A stretch of 64,000 nt of DNA from Amphimedon queenslandica. Its lineage: Eukaryota; Porifera; Demospongiae; Haplosclerida; Niphatidae. Both the position numbers and the translations under genes were made by a program. The notes beneath the pieces are model-generated. The model did no database searches and had not been told where the DNA came from. It was given only the letters and a program-made list of their open reading frames with translations. This document shows positions 57,301 through 64,000 of the stretch, in pieces; position 1 is the stretch's first letter; each line of letters starts with the position of its first letter. Location of the stretch: positions 154,826 through 218,825 of the forward strand of contig NW_003546322.1 in the NCBI RefSeq assembly GCF_000090795.2. The letters are read 5' to 3'.

Positions 57301-57309
57301 ATAATTTTT

Positions 57310-58320
57310 TCTTTCGAGCTTATCCTGACATCTCAACAGTATATCACACAGAATCAGTCTTGATATCTTTTTAGACTAGGTGAACTCAGAATGAATTGAT
57401 ACACATACTCTACGTTCCTGAAACTGCATGTCCTCAAAAATCTAATATAACACCTTGCATGTGCTAATATTATATTCAATATACATCAAAATTGTCATCT
57501 TCTTGAAACTCATAGATGTTGCCCAGCAATTCCAGAAGTAGATCCATAGACAAAAATAGATGTCTATAGAGGGCCTTAGGAAGTGAATTTTACAAGAAAC
57601 TGGGCTCAGTCAGCAGGAATGCAGTCGAGCCGCACCTTACTGGAATACCTCATCAAGAATTTTTGCTTGCTCAATGAACTCCCACGCATAGCATATTTGG
57701 AATAACTTGTTTAATAATAGTTCCTGAGTCAGTCATGAATTAATTCTTTGGATTTTATACTCCATTGCACAATATAAGTTAGAATGCAGATCCAAAGTAT
57801 ACCAACGTGGTTTTGTGTGGAAGCCCTAAATTTTTTTAGTCAGTACACAAACCTAGCGCATCATGCTATAGTAAATAAAAGTACTCTCACTAAATATATG
57901 GCATACAAAGGAAATGCATTAAACTCAATGCTCCATTGTATAATGAACTCATGAAAAACTTTCCAGCTACCTAGACCAAAAAAAATTGCTAGAAAATGCA
58001 GAAAGAAGATAATACATATGTGGAACAGTGTCATGACAAGTGACATGAAGTATAGGTCTTCATTAGATGAAGAGGTGCAGTCATTCTTTTTGATGCACCA
58101 GCTGACTTAGGTATTTGTGTGAAAGAGTTCCTGAAAGGGAAACATCACTTTCAGGACGATGATTTAAGTTTGAAATGAAAAAGAAATCTATCAAATTAGA
58201 TGTCTACCCATAAATGCATGTTTGCGTACTGCAAAAATAGAAATGATAATGTTAAAAAACCAAATAGTATTAAAAATCGGTGCTACAATTGTATTACAAA
58301 CTGAATGCAAAAAAGACTGA
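57310..58320. other. Spacer, no gene recognised
   Basis: No conserved frame, repeat or inverted end identified. Confidence 0.5.
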
Positions 58321-58327
58321 ATTTAAC

Positions 58328-58532
58328 TACCGTATAGCCGCTTAATTTCGAGGGTACAACTTTCGCTGTTTTCGCGGATTTTCCGTATTCGCGAAAGTCA
58401 ATTCCGTGAAATATCCATATTGCCCATAAACACGTGTGCTTTAAAACAGGAACCGCGAAAGTTAATTCGCGAAAAGACTTGTGGCCTGATTTGCGAAAGT
58501 TTATTGCCTCGAAACTTTGTGGCTATACGGTA
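58328..58532. mobile_element. MITE with TACCGTATAGCC ends
   Basis: Inverted ends 'TACCGTATAGCCGCTTAATT' and the reverse complement of 'GAAACTTTGTGGCTATACGG'+TA match over the first 12 bases and again at TTTCGAGG. The interior is rich in TTCGCG and CGCGAA words. TA lies at both ends. It is related in ends and content to the insert at 8903-9095. Confidence 0.88.
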
Positions 58533-58660
58533 TAGCATTCATAACACTTGTATAACACTTCACTCAAGTTTTAGTATTGAAACAGGGGTCACTTTTCAAA
58601 ATGTGCTATGCCTCCATTTTAGTTCATGTAGGCAGGACGTCATAAATTATGTCATTACAT

Positions 58661-58763
58661 CATAAAGTTGACTAAAGTAACCAAATAATAAATGCATCAT
58701 AAAGTTGACTAAAGTAACCAAATAATAAATGCATCATAAAGTTGACTAAAGTAACCAAATAAT
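58661..58763 (+). repeat. Tandem repeat, 37-bp unit, 2.8 copies
   Basis: 'CATAAAGTTGACTAAAGTAA' starts at 58661, 58698 and 58735 with identical following bases, so the duplication is recent. Confidence 0.93.
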
Positions 58764-59016
58764 CTTAAAAATTGACTTGCAATAAGTTTTGTGAAGCCTT
58801 TACGCAACGAGAAGGTAGACTTGACGTTTTATTTGGTAACCGCCATTTCCTCTAAACATAAATTTCTTCCAGTTTTGGTAGGGTGTCGTTTGACTGGATA
58901 ATCTAGTTCAACAAAAACACTACAGTCAGGCTAAAGAGTTTAACTATCTAACTCTATCGATGTACTATACACATGCATAGATACATAATTACACATTGAC
59001 TACTCTATAGACTAGA

Positions 59017-59247
59017 ATGAGTGACAGTGAAATGTTCAATATCGAGGAAATAGATGGCTTGGATGACAGAGATATAGTTTCAAGCTATAAACACCTACAG
59101 AAAAAGCCAATACATCATGGAGATACACAGACAAGGAAATTCAAATACAAAATAATTTATATAGTCTGCAATCAGAGCTTCATAAATGTTATACAGCTTC
59201 CCTATTGTGGATCTGATTTAGCAGTAACAAAGCAAACAACAGGGTAA
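59017..59247 (+). CDS. Possible first exon, 76 codons, unrecognised
   Basis: Opens 'MSDSEMFNIEEIDGLDDRDI', an acidic, non-repetitive start more protein-like than its surroundings, then becomes basic ('THTRKFKYK'-like) and ends by a stop after 'LAVTKQTTG'. The true exon may end earlier at an internal donor. There is no domain or neighbour to support it, and it could be a chance ORF. Confidence 0.25.
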   Translation: MSDSEMFNIEEIDGLDDRDIVSSYKHLQKKPIHHGDTQTRKFKYKIIYIVCNQSFINVIQLPYCGSDLAVTKQTTG

Positions 59248-59249
59248 AG

Positions 59250-60350
59250 TTTTAATGTTTTCATATGCCGCCTTACGTGTCAGTTCAAATTTAAAGACTA
59301 TAATGAAACTAAATTAACACTATTTTTACAAGAAATGAACACCGTAATTGTATTCAACTATCAGGTACAAAATGTCCCACAAAAGATTGCACCACTACTG
59401 AAAGAAATCATGTTCTCTATATAGACCATGCTACATGTCTTATCCCGCAATGACTACTGACTTAAAACACAGTCTTTCATTAACATTTTACAGATATTTT
59501 ATTCAAAAAAGAAAAGAACAAGCATGTCTTGGCCAACTAGTAGACCACAACTGAATGTAAGACCTTTTCTATAATTATACGTCATTATCTTTTTTATATT
59601 ACGAAAGGCTACAATAAATGTAGAGAGTTTAACATTTTGTCTCAAAGACATAAGGCACATATGCACTTATTCAGGACTAATATTGATGATGTACAATACC
59701 AAAGTCAGTACATATTGTACATCTTAACACTACATTATCCAAGAACACTATTGAATCTGTAACAAGATTCTCACATTCTTCATTTTACAGTATGACAAAT
59801 GTAATCAAACCAGCATTCAACTGCAATGGGCAATCACAATTTCCCACTAGTATTTACTAGTTACTGGCTAAGTGGCAAAGGTCTGCACTTAAAGTGCTTT
59901 TCATTGCACACCATCAATAGAATTTATAGATGTACATATCCACCATATAAGATAAAATGTTGACAGAGATTTTATAATGGCACATTGGCAGATATATATC
60001 AAAGCACCAAAATAAAATCTGTATACAATAATTTCATTCATGTTTGTGACCACACCTACATTATTTTTACTTAAAAGTATGGTTCAAAGCAGCTAGTTAA
60101 TATTGCTTTCACCATGTTTGCTTAAGCCAGTCCCTAAAGCAGGTGAGAAAGAACAATCTTCCAGAGAAGGTACTGTCTTTCCCTGATAATATTGGTGTCA
60201 ACGAACCACAACCACTTAAGTAAAACCCAAACTAAGGGTGGGATATAATTACATTGTTAAAAATTGCCGCTATTAAATCCACTAATAAGCTAGCCATTAC
60301 AAAACTGCCATAAAACTTCTGTCAATGAATATCATTTTATAATGGTATGA
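59250..60350. other. Spacer, no gene recognised
   Basis: AT-rich without repeats or conserved frames that I can identify. Confidence 0.5.
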
Positions 60351-60359
60351 ATGTATGTA

Positions 60360-60617
60360 CCGTATTTCCTTAAATAAAAGCCTGGGCGTCTAATTCCTAA
60401 AATGGTATTTCGACCTCAATAAAATATGTCAAAAGTAAAAAAAACTTAGGCCCTGAGTGGGGTTCAAACTTTTGACCTTATGTTTTTGACTTCTGGAGCT
60501 TCCGGTATTATCAACTAGACTACTCAGTCACTCCTGGCTAGTGTTACGTATTTATTGTTGAATTGTACTGCTACCCCAACGTTTATTTGAATGTGGCTTC
60601 TATTGAAGGATTTACGG
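60360..60617. mobile_element. MITE with CCGTATTTCCTTAAATAAAAG ends
   Basis: The left end CCGTATTTCCTTAAATAAAA pairs with the right end 'TTCTATTGAAGGATTTACGG' in inverted orientation with several mismatches. This is a widespread MITE end type. The interior is non-coding. Confidence 0.65.
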
Positions 60618-60959
60618 AATGTATCTATATACAGTGTGTATGTATGCCAACTGAGTTTGTGATGCAAGTGTGCTGTGTTGATTTTGATACAAACACCAGT
60701 ACAATAGCTATTGGAATGATATAGTCTTCACGCATGAAGGCTATCGTTACCAGAAGATCTATAATATTATATTAATGGAGTCTCTTAAGCCTCTGGGGAA
60801 TGGTCTGGCTTGCAAGGCTAAGGAGTTATTATAATGCTTATCAGTAACAGCAAGACTACGGTAAGAGTGAACTAACTTCTTGATGAAAGAAGAAAGGAGA
60901 AAGGGAGATGGGTGGACTGAGAAAAGGACAATGGGAAACAATCTTGCATAAGACGTTAA

Positions 60960-61210
60960 TTATTGCCATTGCAAGATTTTTCCTGCTGTTCCGTGTATGA
61001 TCTTGTAAGTTTATTAGACAAGATGTTCTAAAATCAGGACAAGATCTTATTACTGATTTGTCAATATCCTACATGATCATTTACTGAAACAGACATGATC
61101 TTTAATGATCACGGCTATTACTATTTCAGATTTTGACATAATCTTGACTATGACTATGCAAGATCATCACGTTTATAATGGTCATGAATTTTTCATGACC
61201 TTTTGTGGAT
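60960..61210. repeat. Cluster of AAGATC/TGATC words
   Basis: Within 250 bp the words AAGATC, CATGATC, AAGATG and their complements occur about ten times at irregular spacing on both strands, giving a locally palindromic GATC-rich patch. No period or ends were found. Confidence 0.4.
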
Positions 61211-61539
61211 TATTTTAAAATTTACAAAAGAATTTAGAATGTATAAGTATGAAGATAAGAAAACGAAATACAACACAAAACAATCAATACACTGCTCAGT
61301 TTGAAATGGCTATTCCTTGTCCAGCGTAGTCGAAACACTTCTACATTCATTTTTTTAACAATTGCTGAATCTTTCGCCTAAAATTTTTTATGACTAAGTT
61401 TAAACTTCTAAATACATTCTATGCTAAATAAAACTCATGAGTCAAAAATGAGGACACATACCTTCCAAAAATATAACTATGTTTGTCAAGGTGCGGCTCT
61501 TTTGATCTCAATGAAGTTGAAAAACATGACATTGCCAGT

Positions 61540-62757
61540 GGACCTTATGCAACCAATGGTGTAATACATGCACACGTCTCAATTGGAAGAAAATGGCGGA
61601 TTTATGGTGAAATAGCAGGCTGAGCATATTCCTCTTCTTTTGAGTTCTCCTTACTGTAGGAGCTACAGTGTAGCTGAAAACTTTTGAGGGTAAAACTTCC
61701 ATGAATGAGTGAAAAGCGAGATATTCGCAATTAAAACTTTCATGAATTGGCCCAGGTCAGTTGTGTTGAGTGCGTGGCTAGCAGCTCCATCCTTGACAAT
61801 TGGGAGGGCTCCTACAGCATCAAGCAAATGAAAAGCATGCCTGCAAAAGCGTTTTGCTCTTTCATGAGATACAATTAACAAAGGCCATTATAAGACAGTA
61901 ACGACATGTGCTAAATTAATCGAGGCAAGCCCATGCCTACTTGACCAAACCCTTTGAAATTTTGCAAAACAACTTTTGTGTTTGAAACCAAAACCACAAA
62001 ATTTGTGAAAGTTTTCAGCTTCGTTCACCACACTATTGATTTGTTCTGTAAGCACTTTGCCAGTTGTTTTGGCTCATAAGCAGTTTTTTATAGGCCTATT
62101 CTCACCTTTTGGCAATTCCCATTTTGGTAAGGTTTGATTATTGAAGCAACAGGGCTTGCCCTTTCAATTCTGCGAAGACAGAAGTGTATTCACCTTAGTC
62201 CTATGGGTATGCCTATCATCCGATATGTCTCAGTCCATAAGGACAAAAATAACTCACTCAGTTCTCATAGGTTGCAGCTGGAGTGTTGATGATTATGACC
62301 ATCTTTTCACTTCTTACTTCTATAGGATTGATATGTATTGACATTTAAGAATGACTGTAAGGATCCTAAGTTTGCAGTAGTAACTGTGCATCAAGTAACT
62401 AGCTGTTAATAGTGATGTCTAATCATTTTGTATGAAGTAAAACACTTGCACCATCACATGATTTGTAAAGTTAATATAAATGTTAATTACAAGAGTTGTG
62501 TTTGTTAACATCTAGGCAGTTTCAAATTATTATGCATGTAAATGTATATACTCATTACAATAAAGGATGTGTAAATAATGAAGAGCCATGTGTACAAATG
62601 TAATGTAGTGATAAAAACAATAAGTTTAGCAACAATACTCATATTTTAATATTATACATTAAAAAAACTGTCAGGAGAGAATACAAACTGTGACAAGCGA
62701 CAAACAAATCCTAAATGTGATGATTGTTCTCTGCAAGTAATGGACAGCGACTGATAG
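61540..62757 (+). mobile_element. Second copy of the inverted-arm element (left arm and loop)
   Basis: Colinear with 45495-46385: GGACCTTATGCA start, AAAATGGCGGATTT, 'AGAAGTGTATTCA', 'GATTATGACCATCTTTTCAC' and the loop to 'GCAAGTAATGGACAGCGACT'. It is more diverged than the copy at 45495. The arm is split by a MITE at about 61670-62028. The match ends exactly where a hAT terminus begins (62764), so the right arm is either beyond that insertion or lost. Confidence 0.8.
61670..62028. mobile_element. MITE with AGCTGAAAACTTT ends, nested in the arm
   Basis: The arm sequence known from 45495 breaks after 'GGAGCTACAG' and resumes at about 62033 ('TGTAAGCACTTTG'). The insert begins GTGTAGCTGAAAACTTT and ends AAAGTTTTCAGCTTCGTTCAC, an inverted pair over AGCTGAAAACTTT. 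It is non-coding; target duplication not resolved. Confidence 0.65.
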
Positions 62758-62763
62758 ATTTTA

Positions 62764-64000
62764 CAGTGGCGGATCTAGAAAATAGGAGAGGGGGACCAGT
62801 GGCGCGCCTTTGGCGCATGCAATTCTAGCCACGCCCCTTGAGTTCGCTCACCCCTTTTCCTCCGTGCTAGCACTTGAGATCTTAGTTTTGCGTGTGCTGA
62901 GGCAACATAAATAGTAATACAAAATGCATGGAAAATATAAGTATTTCAGTCAGATAACATGTATAAAATTTCATTCTTCTTGGGTGAAGTTGTCTGAAAG
63001 ACTCTACCAGCTCTTTCATTTTAGATGGAGTAAGCAATTCATTACAAAGATGTCTATTAATCTTCATGAGAGCAAGGCCAGTGAGTCTGCTTCCAGTCAT
63101 TGTTGAATGAAGAGCTGTTTTCATGAGCTTTAGCTGATTAAAGCTTCGTTCACATTCACAGTAAGTGTTAAAAAAATCTGTAAGAGTGTATGCAGGTTGG
63201 GAAATTGTAGACTAAAACATGCTTTAAAAGCATTTACTAGTTTCCTTGGTGGATTAGCATCACATTTCTACTTCACACTCCATAAGTTGTACTCAATTTT
63301 TGTCATCAATGGGTGTGGTAAGTCATCCTTGTACAAATCAGCTGCCTCTGCAAGCTCTACTGGATAGCTGTTGCTTTTATCAAGGATAATGAATTCTCTT
63401 GGTAGTAGATATAAAAGACCACGGGAAGGATTATTCATGAATCTGGTTTGTAATTCAGAAATAATGTGAGACAGGAACTCATCATATAAAGTGATTGTAA
63501 AATAATCTTCTGGGTTAGAAGGAGGATTGCTGTGATGTGTTTGCCTTCTTGGAATGCGTGGTATGCAAAGTGTATATTCTTCACCATGTAGTTTTCTTCC
63601 TAGCTTGGTTGCATCACTAAATACCTCCTTAAACTCAGCAGTAGAATTTTGCCTCATAAAGTTCATAGTGGTGACAACAGATTGTACAGCATTATAGGCA
63701 TATACAACATCTATTGCCTGCATTTGGAGTTTCAGTGTCAGTTCTTTTAGAATCTGCATAACTTGTAGCAGAATGTGAAAAGCAACCAAAAATGTTGACG
63801 ACTGCACTGAATAAGAAATCCATTACCTTTTGTGACGGTCTCACCATCCCAATTCCATGTACCAAAATTGCTGTAAAGGGATGGATGAATCATTGCATTA
63901 AGAGTTGTATGTACAGCTTCATGAATGTCTAAAAAGGTTGTATATGAGTCTATTCGTTCAACCCATTGTGTCCTACAAACATCTTCAATTTCTTGGCCTG
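62764..64000 (-). pseudogene. hAT transposase (ZMYM1-like), C-terminal part, runs off the window
   Basis: From the window edge the minus strand reads 'DVCRTQWVERIDSYTTFLDI' and 'TLNAMIHPSLYSNFGTWNWD', then after a one-base shift near 63800 'KELTLKLQMQAIDVVYAYNA', 'PSNPEDYFTITLYDEFLSHI' and 'GLLYLLPREFI', with a TAG at 63268. It continues with 'NPPRKLVNAFKACFSLQFPN' and, in another frame, 'YCECERSFNQLKLMKTALHS' and 'MTGSRLTGLALMKINRHL', the hAT dimerisation domain (C-E-R-S-F). Downstream, 'CAGTGGCGGATCTAG' at 62764 looks like the hAT terminal repeat, and the bases outside it (AGATTTTA) would be the 8-bp duplication. Two frameshifts and one stop inactivate it. Confidence 0.85.

Overview
This is an AT-rich animal genomic window, most likely from a sponge-like or similar basal metazoan. 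The evidence is spliceosomal GT-AG introns of only about 42 to 75 nt inside recognisable reading frames, TA-, TAA- and 8-bp-duplicating MITEs, and a mix of Helitron, hAT, integrase-type DDE, RecQ-like and DUF6589 remnants, which I recall as typical of sponge and cnidarian genomes. No tRNA, rRNA, operon or CRISPR structure is visible, and there is no clearly intact single-copy host gene. The window reads as accessory, transposon-built DNA with several layers of nested insertion.

Positions 1-23.4 kb are an array of diverged direct repeats (units roughly 0.8-1.4 kb, at least eight partial copies). Embedded in it are fragments of one integrase-type (rve fold) DDE transposase, here called family A, and several MITEs. 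An 855-bp assembly gap lies at 21639-22493. At 23.4-27.3 kb follow a MITE with long inverted ends, a probable small spliced gene for a Pro/Gly-rich protein, and a diverged 1-kb direct duplication.

Positions 27.3-34.4 kb hold a decayed autonomous Helitron on the minus strand (basic N-terminus, Cys-rich region, Helitron N-domain, HUH Rep, Pif1 helicase, OTU protease). Positions 35.5-43.3 kb hold a decayed minus-strand gene with a RING-like finger, then a plus-strand DDE transposase of a second family (B) split by a 0.9-kb insertion, then a DUF6589 remnant. Minisatellite-like arrays in opposite orientation flank the family B copy.

Positions 43.6-47.8 kb hold an endonuclease-bearing non-LTR retrotransposon (minus strand) cut by a 1.47-kb element with about 470-bp inverted arms. 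Positions 47.9-54.5 kb hold a RecQ-like helicase pseudogene broken by a MITE, a nearly complete family A transposase, and a minus-strand HECT ubiquitin-ligase domain that directly follows a truncated Helitron N-terminal region. Positions 56-64 kb hold a diverged OB-fold-like gene with a MITE in its intron, more MITEs, a second copy of the inverted-arm element, and a hAT (ZMYM1-like) transposase that runs off the window end.

The genes do not form a pathway. What links them is transposition history: several insertions can be dated relative to each other, because removing the inserted DNA together with one target duplication restores a reading frame.
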